Positions 10,474 through 23,162 of a DNA stretch of 64,000 nt are shown here, piece by piece. Every line of letters begins with the position of its first letter. Positions within the stretch are counted from its first letter, which is position 1. The notes below the pieces were generated by a model. That model searched no databases, was not told the origin of the DNA, and was given only the letters and a program-made list of their open reading frames with translations. This DNA comes from Diogma glabrata (Eukaryota; Arthropoda; Insecta; Diptera; Cylindrotomidae), in assembly GCA_963693315.1 (NCBI GenBank), contig OY856187.1:117593166-117657165 (forward strand), written 5' to 3'. The translations under genes and the position numbers were made by a program.

Positions 10474-10988
10474 AAATTTTTTTTTTTAATTATGAATTAT
10501 TCATGTCACTCTGAACAAACAATATTAATTAGTATAATATTGTTTGATTTTCTTATTATTATATAGTATTTAGCTTATTGTATAACTAAATTCTAATAAA
10601 CTTTTCGATGGCTTTTCGACGTTGTCAAATTTTGGAATGCCACATTATAGCATATTTATTCTATTAAAAAGTACATTAAAAAAAATATCCTCGTATCGAT
10701 TTTGCCTTTGTGTGAGCTACGACACAATCAGTAATTGCACTTTCCATGAGGTTCTTCGTTATAACGGTAAAAATAGAATAATTTACATATTACACAATAC
10801 GTGATAGCTCAGTATGTTGCAAATAAAATAAGGCAAATAAATGTTATAGTTAAACGATATAAAGGATGATAATTGAAGTATAGCGTAATAACACAATCGC
10901 ATAAATTTAACTTAACACATCAACTACTTTGCTGGCAAGTAAGCAACATTGTTGGCGGTAGATTAAATTAGATTATAAAGGGTTGGAC
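10474..10988. other. Flank left of the young LTR element
   Basis: No gene identified. The last part, up to 10988, may be the 3' untranslated region of the minus-strand LINE that ends at 16402 on the other side of the LTR element; the two flanks became separated by that insertion. This continuity is an inference. Confidence 0.3.
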
Positions 10989-10992
10989 AGGT

Positions 10993-12639
10993 TGTAAGGT
11001 TTACCGTTATAGATAACGGCAACCTTAACAGAAATCATATGAGAATGTAGATCTATTTTTGAACCGCAGCATTATTTTACCCGCTAGGCATCAGGGGAGA
11101 AGTGGGATGGGTTTTGGTTCAAACAAACATATGATTTTATTATATGCTGCATTACCGGAAAATAAAAAAAAACTTCACAAAACGATCACTGTAACTGTAA
11201 CTAACCTATATCATTCATCTATCACGCCAACATATTCCGAAGCCGCAATTTTCTCTGAACTAAAAAGGCATGCTTCCTACTTCCTCAATCTCCCATGACT
11301 CTCAAAACACAATACTAGTTATACCTCATTATAATTTTACATTAAATCACGAAAGTTTGTATATAAATTAACACAATACATTTAAGTTTTTGACTAAAGC
11401 TAAATAAATTGAAGTAATTAAGTCATATTCGTATTTTATAAGGAAAGAAAACAAAAACAAATTAGCCTAACGAACGAGCATAATAAATTAACAAGTTAAC
11501 GAAATAAATAAATTTGATCAATTAATAAACACGCTAAATAAATAAATAAATTAGCTTAATAAATAAATAAGTTAAATAAATAAACTAGCTTAGTAAAGGA
11601 ACCTGTTAAAACAATATATAAATAAGCTTAATAAATAAACAAATTAGCTTACCTGAGCTAGTAACCTGCCAAAAGCGCTTTTAGTGTCACCTTACTCATC
11701 AAGAAAAAAAATTGCTATTCTAAAAATTATTAACGTTAACTAACAACAAAAATCAATTATTTGCTTAGCATATACATAAATGATATATAAACAAAGAAAA
11801 ACACAAAATTAAATTTGCACTTATAATACACGAAGATATACAATCCAGCTACAGTACGATCTGAATTGGTTACTAAATTGGTTTCCGGTTTACTTTTCAA
11901 TTTAATTTACAGAGTATGCTGTTTTCTTTTCAATTTAATTTACCGAATCCAATTAGGTAACGTGCTTAATACGGTTGGATACTTGTTTGTGGTATCCTGA
12001 GGAAACAGTTATAACGGATGCGTATTTAAGTTTTTTTCTTGTTTTAATTCTTCATCTAACCCACTTCATCGCCAACAATTTTTAACTTGGAGGATAATAA
12101 GTTACAGGCCCAGGCAATTCCAATAAACCTAAGATAAATATCACTTAATTCACAAACATTCGAATCAGTTTACCCGTCGTCTAACTTGCTTACCTGGTCG
12201 GTTTAGGTCACACTAATTTCACAGTAAAATAATTCCGTATTATTTATTGTATTTATTAATGTATTAAGAAATAACTCAAACAAAAAGCAATTGAAATAAC
12301 TGATGCACTACTTTTTGTGAATATTGAAAACTTGGAATTATCACTTAACACTTAGTATAATTTGTTACTAGATTTTATTAAAGTTTAATTTCATGTACTC
12401 ACTGTCGTACACTTTCAAAATGAATGTTTAAAATTTGCAACAGCAAAATTCTGTAGTAACTACATAAATAAATGATTGTAATCAGGTTTTCGTAAAACCA
12501 GGAAAAACGGGATAAAGTTTGATTAAATAAAATGCGAATTAAATGATGATGATTCATTTTTTTATTTATGCAGTGCTGTTGCATTATAATGAAATGTAGG
12601 GGCTGGAACTACATTTTATTTTCAATGAAATGTGTTACA
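10993..12639 (-). repeat. 3' LTR (left copy) of the young element
   Basis: 1647 bp, direct repeat of 14751..16397. On the minus strand it starts TGTAACACATTTC and ends CCTTACA, next to the AGGT duplication. The small ORFs in it on both strands are repeated identically in the other LTR and look non-coding. The tract around 11450..11660 is rich in AAATAAATAA. Confidence 0.92.
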
Positions 12640-12695
12640 AATCGTGGGGACGACCCAACACCCTGAGAATCTATAGCCGGGCTTCACCTGCTTGT

Positions 12696-13517
12696 TTAAC
12701 CTTTAATATCTTTTAAATGGTACACCCCGAGACTTTTACCTTGGAGATCTTCCATCTCATATGCGACATTTCCAACGGGCTTACGAATTCGGGCCTTTTG
12801 GAATTTGGGAGCAAATTTGTTAGACACCCGTTTTGATTGAGGCAACTTTTCACTGATTTGCGCTAGAAGTGATAATAACTCGTCATCTTTAGATAATCCC
12901 GATGACTTTGACGTTTTTGAAATAGACTCATAAGGCGTTTCGAGATTCAAGGATTCGCGTTGGTAAGAACTAGAAGATGTTTGAGCTACCTGTTCTTTTG
13001 ACAAAGGTAAATTTTGACCATTAACTGTCAGCTCATCACTTGGAACTGTAATTTTAATTGTTCCGAGGGATGCTCTTGATTCATTCAAGTCTGCATTCTT
13101 ACTGATCACAGACTCAACAAGCTCCAACAACTTTTCGCAGGGAACTAAAGTAACTTCAGCAGATGCCTAGGCAGATTCGGAATAGAACATGCGCTTAAGA
13201 CGGGAGGCTATGTGGATTAAACGAGAAGCTATCATAGACAATGTTTCCATATCCAAACTTTCATCAGTAACTTCATCATTGATAGTTTCCTTAAATAGTA
13301 TTTGTAGCTCTGATATTTTCGTAGCACATGATTTAACTTCACGAATTGGTTGCTTGCGTGCAAGATCATGCGCTCGCGTAGGAACCAAAGACGGTTGTAA
13401 TTTTTCATCTACTAATTTCTCTAAAAGTTGTTTTAGAACTGATTTAGTTGGCCCTTTTAAACTCCGAATTTGAGCCTCAATTGAGAATTCATCCGGCGCT
13501 AAATATTCTGGATCCAT
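12696..13517 (-). pseudogene. Gag start fused to integrase C-terminal tail; one in-frame stop
   Basis: From ATG 13517 the frame reads MDPEYLAPDEFSIEAQIRSL, a helical, charged gag-type N-terminus of 116 residues ending at a TAG (13169..13167). It continues in the same frame without shift to a stop at 12696..12698. The second part is Ser/Lys-rich and then becomes KFAPKFQKARIRKPVGNVAY, EMEDLQGKSLGVYHLKDIKG, which matches the extreme C-terminus of Ty3/gypsy pol. Everything between gag and that tail has been deleted, leaving an in-frame fusion near 12830. The TAG could be damage or a readthrough stop. The protein, if made, may only serve as a packaging or structural piece. Confidence 0.7.
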
Positions 13518-14740
13518 TTTTATTTACGCTATTTATTTCTTTAAACCCAGAACGGTACAAATTAAACACAACCCAAACGATCTTGGTAAAGAGAATCAGT
13601 ATGACGATAAGTTTAATAAATTAAGTCTAACTAACACTATCCTATACGACCACCTAAACGCAATAATCATAAAATGTATAAATATCAACAACAATTAAGA
13701 TCCAAGACCAAACAATCAAAAAAAAATAAATAAACTAATATAATAATTTAAAAACGTTACTCCATGCGGTATGATAGATCACAAGATATACTATGGATAT
13801 AATTTATTACAGGAATTAAAATACCTAACGATTAGAATAAATAAATAAATACAATAATTTAGAAGCACAAAAATGAAAATTTCGCGAAAAATTTCACGAA
13901 AATTATAAACTATCACCGAATTAAATACTAACAATGTTCAACTAAAAGTGTATAGAATATGAGAGTCATGAGAGATTTGCCGCTGAACGCCTGCCCTTCC
14001 CTCTCAGAGAACAAAAGAGAAAAAAAATAACATGGTCATGTACTTGGAAATCGATTATGATAACTACAATCTTAAGTCCCAGCACGAGCTTACACTCGGA
14101 TATACTTATCTCGTTTCCTAATAAAGAACATGTGTAAAACGAAACATACACGAATGCAAATTAATTGTCTTTAATTTTAAAAACCACTGTTTCAAAACAT
14201 TTAAGGTGAAATCGTTTTATTAAGATAATAGCGTACAGAGATCTGTGACTTTTCGCCGAATAGTCAAACATTTTCCTATGGAAGAAACAGCTTCAATAAT
14301 CTCAGTAACGATTAAATCTATTTAAAAAAACCGACATCCAGAAAGAAAAACCCAAAATGGAACAGTGATTATTAAAGAAATGATTGATTCAAAACAGAAA
14401 TTTCCCTAACTAATCAAACATTTGTTAATTTAGAGTTTAAACATCAGTTCCGAATCAGCACTCGCTTATTGACCCTAACCAACCTTGCTACAAAGTATTA
14501 TTACATACCATAGTAGAAGATCGTATAAGGAATAAAGATGTTTAAAATCGGAATATATTGGTGTGAGTGATAAAATAAAATGTATTCTACAAAGAAGAAA
14601 AAAATTGACAATTTCAATTAAACCATTAATTAAATCAAAAAAAGAAACGTTACGAAAACAGAAAAAAGTTTTCCTTCTAAATAAATGTTTTTTTTTGTTT
14701 TTATCAACTAAAATGACAATAGTTATGAGCTATAAACGCT

Positions 14741-14750
14741 TGGGCGCCAC
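14741..14750 (-). other. Primer-binding site, tRNA-Lys type
   Basis: The minus strand reads TGGCGCCCAA immediately after the 5' LTR and then diverges (GCGTTTATAG). Ten bases match the 3' end expected for tRNA-Lys primers used by gypsy-type elements. Its position confirms the minus orientation. Confidence 0.75.
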
Positions 14751-16397
14751 TGTAAGGTTTACCGTTATAGATAACGGCAACCTTAACAGAAATCATATGA
14801 GAATGTAGATCTATTTTTGAACCGCAGCATTATTTTACCCGCTAGGCATCAGGGGAGAAGTGGGATGGGTTTTGGTTCAAACAAACATATGATTTTATTA
14901 TATGCTGCATTACCGGAAAATAAAAAAAAACTTCACAAAACGATCACTGTAACTGTAACTAACCTATATCATTCATCTATCACGCCAACATATTCCGAAG
15001 CCGCAATTTTCTCTGAACTAAAAAGGCATGCTTCCTACTTCCTCAATCTCCCATGACTCTCAAAACACAATACTAGTTATACCTCATTATAATTTTACAT
15101 TAAATCACGAAAGTTTGTATATAAATTAACACAATACATTTAAGTTTTTGACTAAAGCTAAATAAATTGAAGTAATTAAGTCATATTCGTATTTTATAAG
15201 GAAAGAAAACAAAAACAAATTAGCCTAACGAACGAGCATAATAAATTAACAAGTTAACGAAATAAATAAATTTGATCAATTAATAAACACGCTAAATAAA
15301 TAAATAAATTAGCTTAATAAATAAATAAGTTAAATAAATAAACTAGCTTAGTAAAGGAACCTGTTAAAACAATATATAAATAAGCTTAATAAATAAACAA
15401 ATTAGCTTACCTGAGCTAGTAACCTGCCAAAAGCGCTTTTAGTGTCACCTTACTCATCAAGAAAAAAAATTGCTATTCTAAAAATTATTAACGTTAACTA
15501 ACAACAAAAATCAATTATTTGCTTAGCATATACATAAATGATATATAAACAAAGAAAAACACAAAATTAAATTTGCACTTATAATACACGAAGATATACA
15601 ATCCAGCTACAGTACGATCTGAATTGGTTACTAAATTGGTTTCCGGTTTACTTTTCAATTTAATTTACAGAGTATGCTGTTTTCTTTTCAATTTAATTTA
15701 CCGAATCCAATTAGGTAACGTGCTTAATACGGTTGGATACTTGTTTGTGGTATCCTGAGGAAACAGTTATAACGGATGCGTATTTAAGTTTTTTTCTTGT
15801 TTTAATTCTTCATCTAACCCACTTCATCGCCAACAATTTTTAACTTGGAGGATAATAAGTTACAGGCCCAGGCAATTCCAATAAACCTAAGATAAATATC
15901 ACTTAATTCACAAACATTCGAATCAGTTTACCCGTCGTCTAACTTGCTTACCTGGTCGGTTTAGGTCACACTAATTTCACAGTAAAATAATTCCGTATTA
16001 TTTATTGTATTTATTAATGTATTAAGAAATAACTCAAACAAAAAGCAATTGAAATAACTGATGCACTACTTTTTGTGAATATTGAAAACTTGGAATTATC
16101 ACTTAACACTTAGTATAATTTGTTACTAGATTTTATTAAAGTTTAATTTCATGTACTCACTGTCGTACACTTTCAAAATGAATGTTTAAAATTTGCAACA
16201 GCAAAATTCTGTAGTAACTACATAAATAAATGATTGTAATCAGGTTTTCGTAAAACCAGGAAAAACGGGATAAAGTTTGATTAAATAAAATGCGAATTAA
16301 ATGATGATGATTCATTTTTTTATTTATGCAGTGCTGTTGCATTATAATGAAATGTAGGGGCTGGAACTACATTTTATTTTCAATGAAATGTGTTACA
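14751..16397 (-). repeat. 5' LTR (right copy) of the young element
   Basis: 1647 bp, direct repeat of 10993..12639. The right edge GTTACA is followed by AGGT, matching the left flank. Equal length and apparent identity point to very recent insertion. Confidence 0.92.
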
Positions 16398-16401
16398 AGG
16401 T

Positions 16402-17450
16402 TGCACGAGGCAGAACTTGTCCTGCCATGCAGACTCTACGGTCCATAGCGCCATGTCCGAGTTTGGCCTCATAACAACTATTCCACAAACCTTTCTGTAA
16501 GTTTAATGAAATCTAAAACCAACTGTAGTGGCGACAGTTTGATTGTGCCAGCCTCTACAGTTTCAGAGCCAAAAAGCCTAGCTCTGACACTAAAAAAGGC
16601 TGGTCATACACACAAAAAGTGCTCAGAGTCCTCCTTCTCTTCAAGACAACACCCACACACAGGACTTTCATTAAGCCCCATGCTAAAAAGATGTTTATTT
16701 AGATGTCCATGTCCTGTAAGGACACCGACCACAGTGCTGAGGGTTTTCCTCTTCAGACTTAGAAGAAAATTAACATTTTTATCTGGAATACAAAAACACA
16801 TCTTACTTTGTCTGCCTGTCGATGACGCATTCCACAAGGCCTTCACCTTGAGGTCAGCGTCCACCTTTAATAGTGAAAAGGCAAACGTTTTGGATAACCC
16901 TAAGGCGGGCTCTGGACCTGAGTATTTCATGCCCGCTCCAGTCCTTGCAAGTTCATCCGCTTTTGTGTTGCCCGGAATGCCACTATGACCTGGAACCCAC
17001 CGCAAAGTGATATTGTTGTGTTACACTATCTTACAAAGCTTTTTCCTTTTTCCCGCACTCATTGAAGAGTTTGAAAGTAGTCTCTGGGTTTACTAGTGCT
17101 TTGATAGCTGTTTGACTATCCGAACAGATGCAGATTTTTTTTCCTTGCAGACGCAGAAGAGTTATTACATGCGTGCATTCATTGATAGCATACACCTCCG
17201 CTTGAAGAACAGTACAAAACCGTCCAAGCGGAAGTTTCTTGCTGCTTATGACATTATCTGCTTCCAGGTACACGCCAGCTCCTGCATTTTCATTGAAAAG
17301 TGAGCCATCTGTATAGAAAACATAAGTCTCGCTGGAGGACCAGTTCAGCGGGCTTCTCAAAGTTATATACTTTGGTCATGACGTCATTATGCATATCTAT
17401 TTCGGGACAATCTGTCCGTAGTCTATCAAGTATGTGTTGTTGGCAGTATG
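16402..17450 (-). pseudogene. LINE (I/LOA-like) C-terminal ribonuclease H and tail, frameshifted
   Basis: Reading leftward from about 17450, an RNase H domain of a non-LTR retrotransposon is clear. It shows FYTDGSLFNENAGAGVYLEA (first Asp), CTVLQAEVYAINECTHVI (Glu), KKICICSDSQTAIKAL (second Asp) and MRWVPGHSGIPGNTKADELA (His and last Asp). All catalytic positions are present. A Cys-rich tail follows (VCGCCLEEKEDSEHFLCV), as in I/LOA-group elements. Frameshifts occur near 17360 and between 17031 and 17005, and stops follow below 16600. The reverse transcriptase half is missing. The LTR element ends exactly at 16401, apparently having inserted into its 3' part. Confidence 0.82.
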
Positions 17451-17700
17451 AAATAATTTAATTTTATCTAGTTGAACCAACTCAGCGGTTCATAATAAAA
17501 CGATTTTTCATAATAAAACGAGTTTTGAAAAAACGACAATAGCAGAGCATTTAAACTTCTTTTGAGAAAGGTCAGTTTTATGATTCTCTTAATTTTCGAT
17601 TAATATTCTTGTTTTGATACCGTTTTTTGCAGATGATTTTTGGGCAAACAGAATTTTATTTAAATAATTAAACTAAAATTTAAGTCTAAGTTTATTTATA

Positions 17701-17845
17701 GTGAATTCTTTTCTACTTGTTCGGTACAAGTTCCGACTCCGAATTATTCAAATTTGTTTTTTTTGTATTGCTTTTTTTACAAAAGAATACAAATTTCGTT
17801 AATTCTGTGTTGGAACTTGTACCGAACAGGTAGAAAAGAATTCAC
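17701..17845. repeat. Short inverted-repeat element (MITE-like)
   Basis: The outer arms of about 35 bp pair: GTGAATTCTTTTCTACTTGT at 17701 with its complement ending at 17845, continuing TCGGTACAAGTTCC. The centre is T-rich and also partly self-complementary. No target duplication seen. Confidence 0.75.
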
Positions 17846-19098
17846 CATTAAATTTCGTGATTATCGAGATTGAGCCTTCGATACAAGGCTAGTTCAAAAT
17901 TGGCTTAGTGTGTAAGAAAGAAAATGTTTATTTTATTTAACTTGTTATCTGTATTGCTATGGTATATGTAACGTTAATTGTTATTAATTTTACTACTATT
18001 TTAACACAAAAGCAATAAAGCTTTAATTGTTTAAATATTTTCCTACAAACAAAGGGGTACAATTTTTAAACAACTTATACAATATACGCAAACGGTTTTA
18101 TTTTATCAAGTCGCCGAACCATCTGTATAAATTCATTTATTATAGAAGATAAATATTTTCATATAAACTTACCATATAAATTTCATCAAAATTAGTAAGC
18201 TTCATTTTACGGCTATTCTCTTCTAAATTTAAATCCACACTAGTTTCGTTATCTGTATCACTTTCTTCCGATGTAATTTCAGATTCACGATTAGAATTAT
18301 TCTCAATATTATTAATTTCTCTTAATAAACTGTATTTCGATTTAGAAAGATTATAACTAATATTAAACCACGATTTCATAATTATTATTAGTCATAGTCA
18401 CAGTTAATTATTTTTTTTTATTTTATTATATTCTATTCTAAGGCCTTATGAAACCTAAAAAATGAACACTTTGAAATTTTTTTATAAAACTGATTGATTA
18501 ATTGATATGCTACAGTCAATAATTAAACTAATTGATTGTTTTGATGGATCCCGAATTTGTTTTGTGTAGCTACTTTTTCTGTTTTTAATGTTTTAACTTC
18601 CAGTACGAATTGAGATAAGAAATACTAAAATAAACAAAATAAAATCGTATAAATTTTTCTTAAGTTGTAAGATTTTAGCATGTTAAATTATTATGAGCAA
18701 ATTATCTGTAACATTAAAAAATTATTATCAGTATAGACAACTTTTAATTATTTGTTTATTTAATTAAGTGATGTTAAACCTGTGGTCCGCGAAACACGAT
18801 TAATTTAAAAAAGATTTACGAATGCCAAAGTAGGTGACTAACAATCATTGCATTGTCAAGAAAGTTAAAGAAAACTACAAACCCTGGTGCTCAAAAGTCT
18901 AAACTAAAGAAACTAAAACGAATTCTTTTGATTAAAAACTTTTTGAAAAAAACCATTGGCACTTTAGAGAAAGAAAATTAGTATCAGATCTTTATGATAA
19001 ATAATCATGGTTACGGCATACCGGTAAATACAAAATAAAGTCTAAAATTCGAGTAAACTCTAAATTGATCTATCTCTCAATTCGATCCGTACTGCTTA
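17846..19098. other. AT-rich stretch with one possible small two-exon gene
   Basis: Apart from the candidate at 18075..18379, nothing coding was recognised. AT-rich with short A and T runs. Confidence 0.4.
18075..18379 (-). CDS. Possible small two-exon gene, 84 residues, unidentified
   Basis: Exon 1 runs from ATG 18379 to 18173 (69 codons; Asn/Ser/Glu-rich with an acidic stretch, SEITSEESDTDNETSVDLNL) and ends at a perfect GTAAGT donor (18172..18167). A 50-nt intron with TTATACAG at its end (18130..18123) leads to exon 2, 18122..18075 (MVRRLDKIKPFAYIV, TAA), in phase 0. The acidic N-terminus recalls the start of several transposases, so it may be a transposon remnant. No family is recognised, and no polyadenylation signal was seen nearby. 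Confidence 0.3.
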
Positions 19099-19190
19099 AT
19101 TCTATAACTGTGAAGCGGTGAAGTGTTAAAAATTTCTTCATTTATTTTCATAAAAAAACTTACCACTTCACCGCTTCGCAATCACAGAAT
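19099..19190. repeat. Imperfect inverted repeat
   Basis: ATTCTATAACTGTGAAGCGG at 19099, continuing TGAAGTGTTAA, pairs with the complement of TTACCACTTCACCGCTTCGC ending in AGAAT at 19190, with about a 30-bp loop. Small MITE or foldback. Confidence 0.7.
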
Positions 19191-19767
19191 TTAGCTGTTG
19201 GTCTGTTTTTGTTCAAACACTGAAGTGTTAGTATTAACACTATTGGTTTTATGTAGTATACAACGCCTCCAACGCCCATTATTTCACAACAGCTTTAATT
19301 CCTTTAGAAGCTACAATGGTTGATTGAAAACTTTCCAGTATAGCAACAGCGTTAAATTTTGTGCCAATAAAATGTATTTGATCTACACGATATGATTTTC
19401 GACAACAAATAATTATTTAGTTCTGATTTTTATTTGGATAAAATGGCCACATACCACCGGCAATTATAATTAGATATCACAATCCATAGATGATATCTTT
19501 CGTTGCTGGCGGCTAAACTCATTTAACGGTGGCACCATCAACCTTAGTTATGGAATATTTTTTTATGATGGCATACGATTGGTTGCTCGAAGAAAGGCGC
19601 CTTCATTTTACTCTATATATGTGGGCTTTGATCATTAAGGAAGACAGTGCATCACTTGATTAAGGATTATTAGCAACCCAATTTTAGTTTCGTTGCTACA
19701 AGTTTTTTAAAAAAAATTTGCTTTTTACGTTTTATTTAATGTTTATTACTTCCATCCTATCAAGAAT

Positions 19768-20613
19768 AGGGCTGGGCGATATTAAAAAAGTTATCGAAAG
19801 TATCGATATAAAATTTTCCGATATAACCGATATATCGATAAACATCGATATAGCTATAAATTGGTGGTAAATATCAATATATCTATACTTACTGATATAT
19901 TTGGATACATATCAATAGTTATCGATATTTGATATATCTGCTTTATCCATATTTCTTACATCGATATTTTGTTTAACCTTTTTAATATCTCCCAGCTCTT
20001 GTAGCAGTAATAAAATACCTATAGTATTCGATTAATTTTGAATTTTTAAATTGTCAGGTTGTGGGTTCTGTCTTATGTAGTTTTTACCTGAAAGACTGAA
20101 AATTATCCTATTTATATGCGAATAGAATGATTTTTTAGGAGAAAGTTGAATCACCTTACTATATTTTCCAAAGCAAAAGTGTCGTTGGCCATATTTTTAA
20201 AGATTAAATATTTAAAAACATAATTTTGTATTATGTAGGTACTTTTCTTTTTGTTTATTTTGAACGCGTTTTTAATAAATCGATTTTTTTTTAATTAATT
20301 ATTTAGACATGTTTAGCACACTAAATATGAAATATTCATTATTCAGACTCTTTGAATATCCGAAGATACCATGTCAACTAGAAAGGAAGGAGATGAGGAA
20401 AATGAAAGGAAAATTTATTTAATTAAAACAATATTTTCCATTCTCTCGCACTTTATCAGCTAATGGTTGAAAAAGAGCGAGAAAAGGAAAAGGAAAGTTT
20501 TATAAGTTAAAGGAAAGGAAAGTCATGTAAGTTATGGAAAAGGAAAGTTATGTTAGTTAAAGGAAAAGGAAAGTTATGTATCGAAAATTATCGATATTTT
20601 TTCCCAGCACTAG
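19768..20613. mobile_element. Possible hAT-type non-autonomous element with TATCGATA subterminal repeats
   Basis: The left end (A)GGGCTGGGCGATATT and right end ATTTTTTCCCAGCACTA are roughly inverted, and each is followed inward by many ATCGATA/TATCGAT words (19795..19940 and 20580..20600). This layout resembles small hAT elements. The centre contains a GGAAAAGGAAAGTTATG tandem repeat (20478..20580). No matching 8-bp duplication was found, so the borders are approximate. Confidence 0.45.
20478..20580 (+). repeat. Tandem repeat, about 28-bp unit
   Basis: AAAGGAAAAGGAAAGTTATG with TAAGTTA spacer occurs about four times with small length differences. Confidence 0.75.
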
Positions 20614-20739
20614 TAGTTGTGAGACATATTGAAATTCCTACTACACTACCCTATATAGGATAAAACTAATTTCATCAATAATTCGACAGAGAAATAGAAC
20701 GAATGATTTCAAATCCACACAAGTTTATTTTAATAACCA

Positions 20740-21645
20740 AATTTTCCAAAAAGAAAAAAATATTCCAAAAATTCTTACAAAATCAAAAATTGAAACTTTT
20801 TCCAAATTCCAAAAATTTTTCAAAAACTATAACAAATTCAAAAATGTCCATGTCCAATTTGATTTTCAATCATAACGTCATAAAAACAGCTACATTTTTT
20901 TTCCAAAAAATTGGTTAAATAAATAAATGAAAACATATTTTGACACACTTGACATTATTTTTTTGACTAATTTATAATGCCATAATTCTCTATAATAATA
21001 TTAAATTTTCATGTCATACAAGTTATTAATTTTATTTTTTTCCAAAAAATTGGGTAAAAAAATAAATAAAAATTTCTTTTGAAACACTTGACAAAATTTT
21101 TTTGACAAACTTATAATGCCATAATTCTCTATAATAATAATAAAATTTCATTTCAAACAAATAATTAATTTCATTTTTTCAAAAAAATTGGGTAAAAAAA
21201 TAAATAAAAATCTGTCTTTTGACACACTTGACAACATTTTTTTGACAAACTTATAATGCAATAATCTAGATTTTGGTCTCACATACCAATCCCGACCATC
21301 AAGATTTCTCCAAATTCAATGTTCCTACTCGTAATCACTTAAAATGAAAGTTTTTAAAGCAAAACATATGCAAATTTCCTTGTTTTGATACACTTGACGA
21401 TTTTTTTGACACACTTTCGGTACAGCTATCGAACACATCGTCCTTTCGGCTCTTCCCATTGAGTAAACCTATTTTTAGAAAAAAAAGTTTCAAATCAGTC
21501 AAGCGGTTTTCTAGATTTCGTAGGTTGTGACGGACGGCCGGCCGACAGACAGACATACATTTTTTTTTTTTGCTTTTTTAGAATCAGTAGGTCCTAAAAC
21601 GTCGAGAAATGCCAAAAAAGTGGGGTGAGAATTTCACTTTTAGCT
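20740..21645. repeat. Repeat module, copy 1 (tandem units plus conserved tail)
   Basis: Three units of about 140 bp (20880..21265) each contain CCAAAAAATTGGGTAAA, TTTGACACACTTGACAA and TAATGCCATAATTCTCTATA. A unique-looking tail then runs to CGTCGAGAAATGCC and GTGAGAATTTCACTTTT. The same order, with extra units, occurs at 26060..27305, so this is an interspersed element with internal tandem repeats. ORFs in it are not conserved coding sequence. Confidence 0.8.
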
Positions 21646-23162
21646 CATGAATGTAATACTTAGGTCTTTCAGACTGAAGTAATAATAATCTTGGAGGGTT
21701 TAACAACTGTGTTACATTGGTATACTGAGAATGAGTTTCTTTTGCATATTCTTAAATTAAATTGCGATTATCTCAAAACTATAAATTTTTAAATGTGTTA
21801 GTATTGCATTGAGGGTGCGATATGTCCCTACGAATTTTAAATGTTATCCTGTGTTGGAAAGACCATGTTTAAGCAAATAAGAACATAAATAAAAATTCAG
21901 AAAGATGAAATGGTTACTTGGAAATGGTTACCTAGAAATGCATATCTTATCTATCGAAAATAAACTGCTAATTTATATTTAAACCAGATTACGTATGGTA
22001 TCTAGTTTTGGGACTGTCCAAAGAAACAAAATGAAAATCGAAACAAAGTACTTTGCTGCATTGTTAATCGTTCTTATCGTACAATCGGTGCGAAATATCA
22101 TAGACAATCAATAACGACTAACTAACGGATTATTATGCGTCAAATGTTATGTAATTATTTAACGGAAATTACTCGCTGAGCATAGAGTTGTTTTGAATAT
22201 ATAATAATACAACAAAACAAATGTTTAACGTTCCAATCAAATTAAACCAGTAATTGACTAAAGACAACAAAATTTTTATTATAGAATATAAACTTTTTTT
22301 AGTTTCAGAATTATAAAATAGCTTTCAATTTATTTAATCTTCTTTTTCTAACTCACTATAAAAGTGAACCAACACGTTCACTTTTATTTTCCTTTCGAAT
22401 GCTTTTTCTGAACACGGTCATGGAAATGTCATAACAATACTATTAATGATGATAATAATGATTTATTTACTATTAATGATGATGTATTTACTTATTAAAA
22501 TGTAATTTTTGGTTTTATATCACTATTCATTAAAGCTATAGTCACAATATGTAATAAACTCTTATTTTACAAAAACGATCCAATAACGCGTGACTATTTA
22601 TATTATACTATTTAACCCAATATAAACAAAACGATAATTAAAGACTAGCTATCAACTCGAACTACAACCGGTTTTTAAATTATTCCGGACTTACACAAAT
22701 ATTTTTCACTAATTTCACTAAAATTTCCAAGACTACAAAAACCGCCGTTTAGTTGTTTTCACAGAAGATCAAGCGATACTGAATTTATTTCCAAAATTAA
22801 ACTAAACTTTAGTTAACGTATATGATGTATTTTGAATTGAATTTTTATTGAAATCAACAATAAAAAAATTACTCTAATAATAACAAAAACAAAATAATAA
22901 TAATAATAAAAAAAGAAGATTAAACAAGATCAAGAGATGAGAATGTGCTCATCATTTTACGATTCAAGAAGTTGTTATTTTAACTTTACTGCAATTTTTA
23001 AAGAACCGATATTGTAATACAAATTAAAAATTAAAATAATTTCGTACGATGGTTGGTTGCAGATTTTAGTGAGATGCTTCGATAAATTTTAGCAAGAAGA
23101 AAAATGAAAATAAATTTCATACACGAATCGAGCGCCTTTGAATATGTGGTATCTTTGGTTAT
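21646..23162. other. Gene-free AT-rich stretch with one perfect small hairpin
   Basis: No gene recognised. At 22360..22385, AAAAGTGAAC CAACAC GTTCACTTTT forms a perfect 10-bp stem with a 6-base loop. A (TAA)n-like run is near 22895..22910. Confidence 0.5.

Larger units (their letters stand above)
10989..16401 (-). mobile_element. Young non-autonomous LTR retrotransposon, complete ends
   Basis: Two direct LTRs, 10993..12639 and 14751..16397, are exactly 1647 bp each, and every segment I compared is identical. Each begins TGTAAGG and ends GTTACA on the plus strand. A 4-bp target duplication, AGGT, flanks the element (10989..10992 and 16398..16401). The orientation is minus: directly inside the right LTR, the minus strand reads TGGCGCCCAA, a tRNA-Lys-type primer-binding site (14750..14741). 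The interior is only 2111 bp and codes for a gag start fused to the last part of integrase, so the element lacks protease, reverse transcriptase and most of integrase and would need help in trans. Ty3/gypsy is the best assignment. Confidence 0.92.

Noticed and set aside
11059..11298. 79-codon ORF, repeated at 14817..15056
   Set aside because: It is duplicated because it lies in the two LTRs, starts with a non-ATG codon and shows no coding character. The same applies to the 61-codon minus ORF in each LTR.
21335..21556. 73-codon minus ORF in the repeat module
   Set aside because: The equivalent stretch in the second copy (27050..27230) is disrupted by indels, so it is not conserved as coding.
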